From positions 1-64,000 of the forward strand of contig JAJJXM010000046.1 of NCBI GenBank assembly GCA_024516155.1: a DNA stretch of 64,000 nucleotides, written 5' to 3'. The position numbers and the translations under genes were made by a program. This stretch comes from Pyronema omphalodes. Taxonomy: Eukaryota > Ascomycota > Pezizomycetes > Pezizales > Pyronemataceae. A model generated the notes under the pieces. The model saw only the letters and a list, made by a program, of their open reading frames with translations. It did not search any database and was not told where the DNA came from. Every line of letters begins with the position of its first letter. Position 1 is the first letter of the stretch. Shown one piece after another: positions 10,548 to 20,455 of this stretch.

Positions 10548-10783
10548 GAACAAAACAAAAAACAAAGCTCGTTGCAATCACACACCACACGGCAACGGCG
10601 ACCCCCCCCCCCCCCTGCATTCTCAACAACGAGCACCGAAACCCCCGGTTTTCTCATCGGATTCGGATTCGCAGCACTCTGTTACGTTATTCTCTGAATT
10701 TTCAGGGAATTCTACGTTGTTTTTGTCGACTTCTGTCGCAAAATCAGAGTTTTCACGAGTTCTCGCTTACCCCACCTCGCGAA

Positions 10784-12100
10784 ATGTCGCCAAAACATTC
10801 ACACAGCAACGCCCGACGATCTAAACGGTCCGAAAACGCGTACACAGCCCTGATGGACCTTCCTCACGATGGATCTAATCCTACTTTTGATGGAAGAGAC
10901 CGAAAAGGTGATGAAGTTGATGGAAACTTCACTGGAAAGCCCTTCCAGAGCGTGGTCCTGGCAGGATCACCAGCTCCCTCAACTACACCACCGAAGCAGC
11001 CAGCAACGATCGCGAGCTTCCAGGACTTTAACCAGTCCTACGAAGACACAAATCACCCCTACGACCGCCTTGATCGTGACTTTGACATGATGCACGATGC
11101 CCTAAGGACGCAACATAACGGTTTGCATGTGAAGTTTGACCTTGTCATGCTGAAACTGGACCGCCTAATGGGCGAGAATACTGCACTCAAGGCAGCATAT
11201 GCCTCCACAAAGGCGCAAGTAGCAGATCTAACGGCTGCTGTCAACGGCCTCATGAGGGAAATCAAGGACCAGCACATCAATTCGATGCCCCCCTCACCGA
11301 CCACCACGACCTCTTCTGCTGCTATGGAAGAGATGACCATGCAACTGACAGTTGTCCACAATGACATCCAAGATGTTCTGGACGCCGTTCGCAATCCTCC
11401 TGGCAAGAGAAAGCGAAGGGGGAGCGACCAGAACACTGAACCAACATCACCAACACACCGACGACCGGCAAACCACAAACCCAGAGCTGCATCACCTGAG
11501 CAGAGCTTAATGCACTCGAAACATGCAACCACCGCCGCCCAGGACAAGCTTGATGCCAACAAGTTAAAGTCCCCCCTACCTCTCCTCGCAATCACTTCGA
11601 CTGAAGCGACACCGGAACCTCAGCCTGACAGTCCCTCTGTGCAGGACACATCTCTACCCGACGCCCCTAGCACTGCCCCTGCTGAGACAGATGGATGGAA
11701 GACTGTGGAGGCGAAGGCTACACAGAAGAAGAAGACGAAAGCGAAGGAGACGACATCTACGGCAGCGACACCCAGCAAGACCCCTACAACAAAGAATGGT
11801 GGCCGGGGAAAGAATACCCACCAACCCAGAACGACAACCCCCTCTGCAAAGAAGACTTGGGCAGAAGTCGTCAAGAGCGGAGGCATCAACGTCCAGATTG
11901 TGCTGGGGAATGGCAATCTGGGACTTACAACACCACCGACGAGAAGGGGAGAGAGGCGAGGAGGGGCAGCGAGAAGGCTAAGGAGGAAGGAAGGGGAGAG
12001 TGAGAGAGTCGAGGGGAAGGGGGGCAGGGAGGGCCTGGGTGTCTCCGTGGGCAATGAGTCAGGAGGCATCAGTGGAGGAGTTGAGACGGGGGAGGTATAA
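10784..12100 (+). CDS. GO2 gag-like protein, 438 aa
   Basis: Starts at the ATG conserved in all GO copies (MSPKHSHSN). Same plan as GO1: basic N-terminus, central coiled coil (LMGENTALKAAYASTKAQVADLTAAVNGLMREI), GKRKRRGS, TWAEVVKSGGINVQIVLGNG and a basic tail. Compared with GO1 the segment before the coiled coil is largely replaced and about 46 residues are missing, while the part from the GKRKRRGS motif onward is closely similar. So the N-terminal third evolves fast or is exchanged. No RT or knuckle. Fully open. Confidence 0.8.
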   Translation: MSPKHSHSNARRSKRSENAYTALMDLPHDGSNPTFDGRDRKGDEVDGNFTGKPFQSVVLAGSPAPSTTPPKQPATIASFQDFNQSYEDTNHPYDRLDRDFDMMHDALRTQHNGLHVKFDLVMLKLDRLMGENTALKAAYASTKAQVADLTAAVNGLMREIKDQHINSMPPSPTTTTSSAAMEEMTMQLTVVHNDIQDVLDAVRNPPGKRKRRGSDQNTEPTSPTHRRPANHKPRAASPEQSLMHSKHATTAAQDKLDANKLKSPLPLLAITSTEATPEPQPDSPSVQDTSLPDAPSTAPAETDGWKTVEAKATQKKKTKAKETTSTAATPSKTPTTKNGGRGKNTHQPRTTTPSAKKTWAEVVKSGGINVQIVLGNGNLGLTTPPTRRGERRGGAARRLRRKEGESERVEGKGGREGLGVSVGNESGGISGGVETGEV

Positions 12101-12288
12101 AAAAAAAAAAAAAAAAAAAAAGGGGGATGTATATGGGGAAGGGTGGAGGATACCAGGCACTGGGAAGGGTGTCTGCGGAGCGTACAGGGCTCACGGACAG
12201 AACGACGAGAAGGACAGAAATGGAATACGAGAAACAGAGAGGGGGGCTACAACCTGACAAATGAAGACCGCTCTGGGGCGTTCCCAGT

Positions 12289-12314
12289 AACTGTCGATGT
12301 AACACTCGACAGTT
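12289..12314 (+). promoter_or_regulatory. Perfect 9-bp hairpin in the GO2 3' tail
   Basis: AACTGTCGA (12289-12297) and TCGACAGTT (12306-12314) pair perfectly around an 8-nt loop. It lies just upstream of the conserved terminal hairpin and is absent from other GO tails. Possibly the recognition structure for a different LINE reverse transcriptase. Confidence 0.6.
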
Positions 12315-12519
12315 AGCAATGTATAGTAATTAGATAGCAGCCGCCATAACCTTACGGTTGGATGCGAGTATGAATATAAAAAAAAAAAAAAAATAAAAAA
12401 AGAGCCCAGTGAAAATGGAGTAGTACCGACTTGGAGTCGTCGAAAGCTACCGCGTTCGTGTCGGCCCATCTGAAAGCTGTCGCTGTGACCTTTTCCAGTG
12501 CTCGTGCGTTGTCTTTGCG

Positions 12520-12531
12520 CGTTCTGCCTTG
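12520..12531. repeat. Target-site duplication of GO3 (other copy 14522-14533)
   Basis: cgttctgccttg (12 bp) at 12520-12531 and 14522-14533, in LINE-C ORF2 just after the RT active site. Confidence 0.93.
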
Positions 12532-14521
12532 TTATTTATTTATTTATTTATTTATTAACTCATACACGCATCCAACCGTAAGGTTATGGCGGAATCTACA
12601 GTAAATACAAAATTAAGAAACCCGGGTGTTAGGCCGAGCTCTCACTGGGTATGCCCCAGAGCTTGTCGTTAGGGTGTGGGGTTGTAGACCCCCAAGTCTC
12701 GTTGTGCTTTTGTTCGTCAAGCGTCGTCTGTTCCAGGAGCCCTGTACGCTCGGAGGCCACCTCGCCGGGTCATTCCCCCATTTCCTCCACCCTTCCCCTC
12801 CCATTTTTAACCATTTTTTCCGCCTTTATTTCCCCCACAAAGCAAAAACAAAACCAAAGCAAAGTTAAACAGCCGCCGGGCCACCTACGCCCCCACTCTC
12901 CTCCCCTCTCTCAACTCCTCCGCCGGTGTCTCCTGACTCTTTGCCCTTTGAAGCACCCGGGCCCGCCCTGCCCCTCTTCTCCTCCCCTCTCTCCCCTTCT
13001 CCCTCATTCTTTCTCAGCCTTCTCGCTGCCCCGCCTCGCCTCTCTCCCCTTCTTGTCGGTGGTGTTGTAAGTCCAAGATTGCCATTCCCAAGCACAATCT
13101 GGACGTTGATGCCTCCGCTCTTGACGACTTCTGCCCAAGTCTTCTTTGCGGAGGGGGTTGTCTGTCTGGGTTGGTGGGTATTCTTTCCCCTGCCACCAGT
13201 CTTCGTTGTAGGGGTCTTGCTGGGTGTCGCTGCCGTAGGTCTCGTCTCCTGCGCTTTCATCTTCTTCTTCTGCGTAGCCTTCGCCTCCACAGTCTTCCAT
13301 CCGTTCGTCTCAGCAGGGGCAGTGCTTGGGGCGTCGGGTGGAGGTGTGTCCTGAGCAGATGAACTGTCAGGGTGAGGTTCCGGTGTCGCATCGGTTGACG
13401 TGATCGCGAGGAGAGGTGGGGGGGCATAGGCTTGAGGGCATCAAGCTTGTCCTGGGCGGCGGTAGTCGCATGTTTCGAGTGCATCAGGCTTCGCACCGGT
13501 GATGCAGCTCTCGGTTTGTGGTTGACCGGTGCTCTGGTCGTTGGTGAGGTGGGTTCGGTGTTCTGGTCGCTTCCCCTTCGCTTTCTCTTGCCAGGAGGGT
13601 TGCGGACAGCGTTCAGGAAATCCTGAATGTCATGTTGGACGACGGACAGTTGCATAGTCATCTCTTCCATCGCTGAGGAAGAGGCCGTGAGGTTCGGTGA
13701 GGGGGGCGCCGAAATGACTTGTTGCTGTTCGTCGATTTTCTTCGTCAGGGCGTCCACAGCAGCCTTGAGAGCTGCTGTTTCTGCCTGTGTAGAGTCGTAT
13801 GCTGTGCGCAGCGTCGCGTTTTCGAAGAGCAGATCGTTGAATTTCGTCATCATGACGTCGAATCTGCCGTGTATCGCATCGTTGTTGTTGCGCATGGATT
13901 CCTCGAGTGTATTGAAGCGTCGCTGTGTGTCCCGGTGGATCTGTTGTATCCCCAGGAAGCTGGCTCCATTGAGTTCGGCATAGTTGTCATGGAACAGCTG
14001 ATCCAGGGTGGCATAGGTGTCATCAGCTGCAACTGCCTCATTAATCGCGGATACACACAAGCGGCGGTAGGTACTGAACCGGCTGTGTTCAGTTGTCGCT
14101 TGTAGCTGGTGTGTTGAAGCCGAAGGAACTGGTGATCCTGCCAAGACCACGCTCTGGAAGGGTTTTCCAGCGAAGTTTCCATCAACTTCATCAACTATTC
14201 CATCTCCTCCATCAAGAATAGGGTTGGGTCCATCATGAGGAGGGTCGGCTAGAACATTGTACGCGTTTTCGGACCGTTTCGATCGTCGGGCGTTGTTCTG
14301 TCGTTGTTTTGGCGACATTTCGTGAGGTGGGGTAAGCCAAAACTCGTGAAAACTCTGATTTTGCGACAAAAGTCAACAAAAACAACGTAGAATTCCCTGA
14401 AAATTCAGAGAATAACATAACAGAGTGCTGCGAATCCGAATCCGATGAGAAAACCGGGGGTTTCGGTGCTCGTTGTTGAGAATGCAGGGGGGGGGGTCGC
14501 CGTTGCCGTGTGGTGTCGTCT
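12532..14521 (-). mobile_element. GO3, full-length gag-only element
   Basis: Minus-strand copy of about 1.99 kb with the LINE-D-type tail at the left ((TTTA)n, hairpin near 12582) and the C-rich head at 14490-14515. Very similar to GO1 along its length. Flanked by a 12-bp duplication. Inserted in LINE-C in the same orientation as its host. Confidence 0.92.
12865..14318 (-). pseudogene. GO3 gag-like ORF, one frameshift
   Basis: Open from ATG 14318 to about 13420, where a C-run is one base shorter than in GO1 and the frame shifts into a short Arg-rich end at 13257. The correct frame resumes (EAKATQKKKMKAQETRP) and runs to the usual stop at 12865. A single homopolymer indel; either a real lesion or a sequencing error. 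Confidence 0.85.
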
Positions 14522-15877
14522 CGTTCTGCCTTGTACGACTATAGCTACCTCGTCTATGTAGCTAGGCGTCCACGCGTAGGGGTGTACCTGTTCTAGTTCG
14601 TCGAATAGCGGGCGTAGGTATAGCAAGAACAGTATGGGGGATGCGGGGGAACCTTGCGGGATTCCGGTCTTGACCGGGCGTTGTTTGTCGGTTTGGCCAT
14701 CAAAAGCGAGGGCGATTGTGCGGTCCTCGAGGAAGGACTTGCACCACGAGATCACTGGTTTCGGGCAGCCGAGTTGGCGGAGGGTTTGTTGCAGCCTGTC
14801 GGCAGAGACATTGTCAAATGCCCCACGGACGTCTAGAAACAGTGCAGTCGTTATCATGCCGTTAGTTTTTCCCATCTCTGCGTCGTGTACTAATGCCATC
14901 GCTGTGTCCACCGCGGATCGCTGAGGGCGGCCTCCGATTTGGTCCCTGTGTAACAGACCATGGGTGTCTGCCATAACCCCCAAGCGTGTTGCCATCAGCT
15001 TCTCGAGGACTTTACCTAGGCAATTTAGGAGGGCGATCGGTCTGTACGCCTTCGGGTTACTGTAGTCGGGCTTATTGGGCTTTGGGATTATGACCGTTGT
15101 GGCTTGTCGCCAACAGCGCGGGTGGTATCCTGTCGTGCCCAGCATGGCGTAGAGTGTGTTGATTTGGTCGGGGATAGCTAGGTATACTTGCCTGAGGCAG
15201 GCGAACGTAATTCCGTCAGGCCCGGGTGCCTTCTTCGGCGAGGAGGTGAAGATGGCGGTTTTGATTTCAGTCGGTGCGAAGGTGTTCCACTGTAGTTCTC
15301 GGCGGGGTCTGAGGGAGGACGGGGGAGGGGGCGGGGGTGGTGGAGGGAACAGTTTCTGGAAGGCCTCGATTTTTGATTCGAACGAGCTACATTCTGCTTC
15401 CTGTCCGTTTATTGTCGCTCGGATGTTGGGGGTTAGCTGGGCCCGACGAGGGTTTGTGTACCTGAACGCTTGCCACACGTCTGGTGCTTCCGCTTGAGCC
15501 AGGTATTCCTTCCACTTTGCGTCCTTTGCATGTCGTATTGTGCGATGGTAGGCATTTCGTAGTTGTTTGTACGCTGTGTGGTAGAGGTCGGTCCTGGTGC
15601 GTTTCCATTGACGGCGAGCCAGGGTCATTTGTTTCCGGGCGGCTGCTACCTCCGGGGTCCACCATTTCTTTGATCGGGGGGTCATCTGTAGGACGGGGGT
15701 GGAGGTTTTGGCCGCTTGTACAATGTTGTCGCTGAGGGTGTTGGCCCACTCGTCTAGGTTTTCTGGGGTGGGGTTGGCGTGGTACCGAGCCCAGAGCTCT
15801 GTGGCGTCGTCGCAGGAGGCGCGGAGGGTGGTCGCAAAGAGGTCCCAGTCGGTTTTCTTCCAGTTTAGGCGCTGCGT

Positions 15878-16102
15878 GTCACGGCACACGGCTGACGAGC
15901 CGTTGTGTTGTTGCGTCATCATTGTGTTATCGTTGTTGTTGTCGACACCTTGCCGTTGTCTTGCCGTGTTGTGTTGTGTTGCCGTTGTGTTGTTGTGTGT
16001 GCCGTGCCGTTGTTGTTGATGGACTGACTGATGATGGATGACGTACCATGAGCTGGAGAGCTGTGGCGTCGCAGGTGAAATGATGGAGAACGGAAGCTGT
16101 CA
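15878..16102. other. GTTG-rich low-complexity stretch, nothing recognised
   Basis: Rich in GTTGTTGTGTTGCCG-type repeats. It joins the truncated 5' end of LINE-C to the putative LTR. No ORF or known element. Confidence 0.5.
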
Positions 16103-16406
16103 TGTAGCGATGTTGGATGACGGCCCAGCAAGAGTGCTGGCCGCCCCTTTGTACATAAGGAGGCTTGCCTCCCCGTTGTCGAGTTCTCCATCGAACGTCT
16201 TGTGTCTTTCCCTTGTCCTTAATAAAGACTTCTCCTTTCAGTCCCCCGCCATTCTTGTCCTTGTCCCTGTCCCTATTTCGTGTGCCGTCCGTCTGCCGTG
16301 CACTTTGGTCCTTGACCTTCCGTTCCCCATCCCGGAACCCGCCTAGTCCCCCCTTGCCTGTAGTGTTCAGTGTGTTCTTGGAACGTCCGTTCCTAGTTCC
16401 CTGACA
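16103..16406 (+). repeat. Putative LTR of a second LTR retrotransposon
   Basis: Starts TGTAGCGATG and ends CCCTGACA, so TG...CA bounded. It contains a TACATAAGG TATA-like box and an AATAAAG poly(A) signal (about 16220), and sits directly upstream of the gag remnant. No second copy is in the window, so the boundaries are provisional; the start could lie further left. Confidence 0.45.
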
Positions 16407-17025
16407 TTACGTTCGATCGTTTAATTATTCGACCAACACGCATGAACCCCACCGGTTCTGCTGGGACATACGCCTTGAAGCAAGCCCTGGAAACTCACAC
16501 CCCAAACGAGACCTTCGGGATTTCCGACCGATTCGCTGGCGCAGTGCGACGAACCATCCGAAGAGCAGAAGATCACTGCTACCTTGTGGTCCGCTGGGAA
16601 CTCCGGGATTATACTTACCAGGAGCACGTCCGTCACACCATCCGACTTCAGCCGATCCTCCGAACCCGCCAGCATGCACGTTAAACTCATTGACGAAGGA
16701 CGTTGGCAGCAAATTGTCAACGCTGCCTCCATGACTCAGTTCCCTCACGGCCACGAACCGCCTACGTTCACCAAACAGCTCGCGCAATCAATCCTAAACG
16801 CCCAAGACCATCCCACGGGCTATCTCTTAAATGACCTCGCAGAGACCCCCGGCTCCCGTAACAGCACTCGAGTCTCCAGCCCTGTCGCCTCCCGCGCTCC
16901 GGAAGCCCCCACCCCTGCCCCCATTCCCCCTGTCGTTATTCAAACTGGCTCCGTCCAGGTTTATCTAAATGGCCCAGAAACAGTGCCGCCAACCGCCACA
17001 CCCGCTACCACAGCCGCAGCCGCAG

Positions 17026-17040
17026 CCCCCGCCCCCGCTA
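17026..17040. repeat. Target-site duplication of LINE-B copy 1 (other copy 34143-34157)
   Basis: cccccgcccccgcta (15 bp) at 17026-17040 and 34143-34157, bracketing 17.1 kb. This proves that everything between belongs to one LINE-B insertion plus its own later insertions. Confidence 0.92.
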
Positions 17041-17487
17041 CAGTGAAAGACACACACCACACAGCAAACGCTGACCCCCCCCTGCATTTGCGACAACAAC
17101 AACAATTTCCCCGATTTTCGAATCGGCAATCGATTTCTTACCTCGGAATTACCCCGAATCTCGATTTTCGGAACCCAGCTACCGTTTACCGTTGAGATTC
17201 AGCGGAAAAACGCGATTCTGGGACCTCCGGGCCGGATTCCGGGCACTTTCATCAACGCCGCTCCACCACCCGCCCCCCAATCATCAAACCGACCTTATTT
17301 TCGGTTTCGGCATACCGAAATCCCCCCCCCCCCCCAAATCCCCCCCCCAGCAGCAGCACTGGTTGTGGTGATACCCCAATTTTCCCCCCCTCCGGACCCC
17401 TTTCCTCGCGAGAAATGTTCGTGCTCGCTTAGCAAGAGCCTCCTCACGTGACTCTTCGCCATCGCTTACCGTACCACCGGTTAAGCG
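17041..17487 (+). other. 5' UTR of LINE-B copy 1
   Basis: Head ACCACACAGCAAACGCTGACC plus a C-run after ~15 nt of leader, CAACAACAACAATT, AT-rich inverted repeats, two C tracts (17325-17352), the start-hairpin and a CACGTG site (17445-17450). Almost the same as the LINE-A 5' UTR. Confidence 0.8.
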
Positions 17488-17491
17488 ATGG
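17459..17491 (+). promoter_or_regulatory. Start-codon hairpin of LINE-B copy 1 ORF1
   Basis: CCATCGCTTA (17459-17468) pairs with TAAGCGATGG (17482-17491). The ATG at 17488-17490 is inside the stem. The loop is CCGTACCACCGGT. Conserved in all four complete LINE-A/B 5' ends. Confidence 0.75.
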
Positions 17492-17979
17492 ACGCTAACG
17501 CACCCATCCCCGCCACGCCCTCGCGTATGCAGGTACCCGAGCATATTTTTAGCCCCGACGAGCTTTCCGGAATCAACGCCCCGCACGCTGGCTCCTCCGC
17601 CATCGCGACCTCTAAGAAACCAACGACCGTCTCCGGAAAAGTCACCAAACCCCCCACCAAAAAATCTGCCTCTAGACGTGACCTCGACCTCCTCCGCAAA
17701 AATGTCACCCGACCGAAAACAAACACCCATGTGAACCTCGATGGGACCCCCGTCGAAACAATGCCGACCGCCATGGACACTGACAGTTGCCCCGACACCG
17801 ACTCCGAATCCGACTCTGACCTAAACCTCAACGACAGCCAGCACGCAATAACCGCTTCCGACGTCAACCCCGACCCCCAGCCTCAGCCCGACAACAACCT
17901 TCTCTCAGCCATCGCCACTATGATTTCGAAAAACACCAACGACGCGCTCCGACCTATTGTCCATTCCATCGACACCATC

Positions 17980-17993
17980 AACAAAAGACTCGA
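17980..17993. repeat. Target-site duplication of the GO4 composite (other copy 20791-20804)
   Basis: aacaaaagactcga (14 bp; the leading A's are ambiguous with the tail) at 17980-17993 and 20791-20804. It brackets both GO4a and GO4b as one unit. Confidence 0.9.
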
Positions 17994-18205
17994 GAACTAT
18001 TCAACTGACACCACACGGCAACGGCGCCCCCCCCCCCTGCATTCTCAACAACGAGCACCGAAACCCCCGGTTTTCTCATCGGATTCGGATTCGCAGCACT
18101 CTGTTACGTTATTCTCTGAATTTTCAGGGAATTCTACGTTGTTTTTGTTGACTTTTGTCGCAAACTCAGAGTTTTCACGAGTTTTGGCTGACCCCACCTC
18201 ACGAA

Positions 18206-18784
18206 ATGTCGCCAAAACAACGACAGAACAACGCCCAACGATCGAAACGGTCCGAAAACGCGTACAATGTTCTAGCCGACCTTCCTCATGATGGATCTAA
18301 GCCTACTTTTGATGGAACAGATGGAATAGTTGATGAAGTTGATGGAAACAGTGCTGGAGAACCCCTCCAGAACGTGGTCTTGGCAGGATCACCAGTTCCT
18401 TCGGCTTCAACAGACCAGCAACAAGACACAACTACCCGATCGCTGTATATCTGGCGCCATGAAATGATCAAGTTCATCCTTGAAGAATATGGAGCACGCG
18501 ATGAAGCGTGCCTGGACAGATCATTGGCAGCGAACCACTCACGGATCAGTGCCCTCACGTTGTTAGGTGTGAACCAGGACAACAGAGAGACTCACCGCCG
18601 CTTCGACACAGTCGAAGAGAAGATGTGCGACATAAGCGACCACATCAACGACAGGCTTGACGCCGTTCTGGCGAAACTCAACGACCTGCACGGCGAAAAT
18701 GCGAAGCTGCGCGCAGCATACGACTCTACACAGGGAGAAACAGCAGCTCTCAAGGCTGCTGTGGCCGCCCTGACGAAGAAAATC
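18206..18784 (+). pseudogene. GO4a gag-like ORF, 3'-truncated
   Basis: Starts at the conserved ATG (MSPKQRQNNAQ) and continues through the coiled coil to ALTKKI, where the GO sequence stops and filler plus the GO4b head follow. N-terminal type matches GO8 (QQQDTTTRSLYIW, DRLDAVLAKLNDL). Lacks the NLS-like motif, TWAEVV and basic tail. Confidence 0.88.
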
Positions 18785-19000
18785 ATCACCCACAGAATTA
18801 CTTCACACACGGCAACGGCGACCCCCCCCCCCTGCATTCTCAACAACGAGCACCGAAACCCCCGGTTTTCTCATCGGATTCGGATTCGCAGCACTCTGTT
18901 ACGTTATTCTCTGAATTTTCAGGGAATTCTACGTTGTTTTTGTTGACTTTTGTCGCAAAATCAGAGTTTTCACGAGTTTTGGCTTAACTCACCTCACGAA

Positions 19001-20455
19001 ATGTCGCCAAAACAACGACAGAACAACGCCCGACGATCGAAACGGTCCGAAAACGCGTACAATGTTCTAGCCGACCCTCCTCATGATGGACCCAACCCTA
19101 TTTTTGATGGAGGAGATGGAATAGTTGATGAAGTTGATGGAAACTTCGCTGGAAAACCCTTCCAGAGCGTGGTCTTGGCAGGATCACCAGTTCCTTCGGC
19201 TTCAACACACCAGCTACAAGCGACAACTGAACACAGCCGGTTCAGTACCTACCGCCGCTTGTGTGTATCCGCGATTAATGAGGCAGTTGCAGCTGATGAC
19301 ACCTATGCCACCCTGGATCAGCTGTTCCATGACAACTACGCCGAACTCAATGGAGCCAGCTTCCTGGGGATACAACAGATCCACCGGGACACACAGCGAC
19401 GCTTCAATACACTCGAGGAATCCATGCGCAACAACAACGATGCGATACACGGCAGATTCGACGTCATGATGACGAAATTCAACGATCTGCTCTTCGAAAA
19501 CGCGACGCTGCGCACAGCATACGACTCTACACAGGCAGAAACAGCAGCTCTTAAGGCTGCTGTGGACGCCCTGACGAAGAAAATCGACGAACAGCAACAA
19601 GTCATTTCGGCTCCCCCCTCACCGAACCTCACGGCCTCTTCCTCAGCGATGGAAGAGATGACTATGCAGCTCTCCGTCGTGCAACATGACATTCAGGATG
19701 TCCTGGACGCTGTCCGCAACCCTCCTGGCAAGAGAAAGCGAAGGGGAAGCGACCAGAACACCGAACCCACCTCACCGACAAACAGACGACCGGTGAACCA
19801 CAAACCGAGAACGGCATCACCGGTGCGAAGCCTGATGCACTCAAAACATGCGACTACCGCCGCCCAGGACAAGCTTGATGCCCTCAAGCCTATGTCCCCC
19901 CTACCTCTCCTCGCGATCACGTCATCCGATGCGACACCGGAACCTCACCCTGACAGTTCATCTGCTCAGGACACACCTCTACCCGACGCCCCAAGCACTG
20001 CCCCTGCTGAGACGAATGGATGGAAGACTGTGGAGGCGAAGGCTACACAGAGGAAGAAGCAGAAAGCAAAGGAGACGACACCTACGGCAGCGCCACCCAG
20101 CAAGACCCCTACAACAAAGAATGGTGGCCGGGGAAAGAATACCCACCAACCCAGAACGACAACCTCCTCTGCAAAGAAGACTTGGGCAGAAGTCGTCAAG
20201 AGCGGAGGCATCAACGTCCAGATTGTGCTTGGGAATGGCAATCTTGGACTGACAACACCACCGACAAGAAGGGGAGAGAGGCGAGGCGGGGCAGCGAGAA
20301 GGCTGAGGAAGAAGGAGGGAGAAGGGGAGAGAGGGGAGGAGAAGAGGGGCAGGGCTGGCCCGGGTGTCTCAAAGGGCAAAGAGTCAGAAGACACCAGCGG
20401 AGGAGTTGAGAGAGGAGAGGAGAGTGGGGGCGTAGGTGGCCCGGCGGCTGTTTAA
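19001..20455 (+). CDS. GO4b gag-like protein, 484 aa
   Basis: Full open frame from the conserved ATG to TAA. The N-terminal two fifths are like GO1 (STYRRLCVSAINEAVAADD). The C-terminal part is like GO8 (TNRRPVNHKPRTASP, TQRKKQKAKETTPTAAPP), so the protein is a natural chimera of two sub-lineages. Coiled coil, GKRKRRGS, TWAEVVKSGG and basic tail all present; no RT or knuckle. Confidence 0.8.
   Translation: MSPKQRQNNARRSKRSENAYNVLADPPHDGPNPIFDGGDGIVDEVDGNFAGKPFQSVVLAGSPVPSASTHQLQATTEHSRFSTYRRLCVSAINEAVAADDTYATLDQLFHDNYAELNGASFLGIQQIHRDTQRRFNTLEESMRNNNDAIHGRFDVMMTKFNDLLFENATLRTAYDSTQAETAALKAAVDALTKKIDEQQQVISAPPSPNLTASSSAMEEMTMQLSVVQHDIQDVLDAVRNPPGKRKRRGSDQNTEPTSPTNRRPVNHKPRTASPVRSLMHSKHATTAAQDKLDALKPMSPLPLLAITSSDATPEPHPDSSSAQDTPLPDAPSTAPAETNGWKTVEAKATQRKKQKAKETTPTAAPPSKTPTTKNGGRGKNTHQPRTTTSSAKKTWAEVVKSGGINVQIVLGNGNLGLTTPPTRRGERRGGAARRLRKKEGEGERGEEKRGRAGPGVSKGKESEDTSGGVERGEESGGVGGPAAV

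Larger units (their letters stand above)
10548..12401 (+). mobile_element. GO2, variant gag-only element with a different 3' tail
   Basis: After the left duplication there are about 33 nt of filler (10548-10580), then the standard GO head and leader. The ORF is a diverged GO gag. The stop codon TAA is immediately followed by a ~20-nt A tract (12098-12120). The 3' region is not the GO1 type: it has a 9-bp perfect hairpin (12289-12314), keeps the terminal AACCTTACGGTT hairpin (12348-12359) and ends in A-rich sequence. Inserted in LINE-C ORF2. Confidence 0.9.
8481..15877 (-). pseudogene. LINE-C ORF2 (RT region), shattered by four insertions
   Basis: Minus-strand ORF2 pieces in order: 15877-14522 (linker, poly-Pro, RT motifs 1-C), 12531-12402, 10547-10165 and 8563-8481. 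Removing GO3, GO2, LINE-D copy 1 and one copy of each duplication rejoins them in an order that matches LINE-B ORF2. Distinct from A and B by many substitutions. It is 5'-truncated: the endonuclease domain is absent and coding similarity starts at RLNWKKTDW. The catalytic RT box reads YIDE rather than YIDD (at about 14555), so the second catalytic Asp is lost. The rest of the 3' side was displaced by LINE-A copy 1. Confidence 0.88.

Noticed and set aside
16027..16080. CTGATGA...GTGAAA resembling a hammerhead ribozyme core
   Set aside because: I could not draw convincing flanking stems I-III around it.
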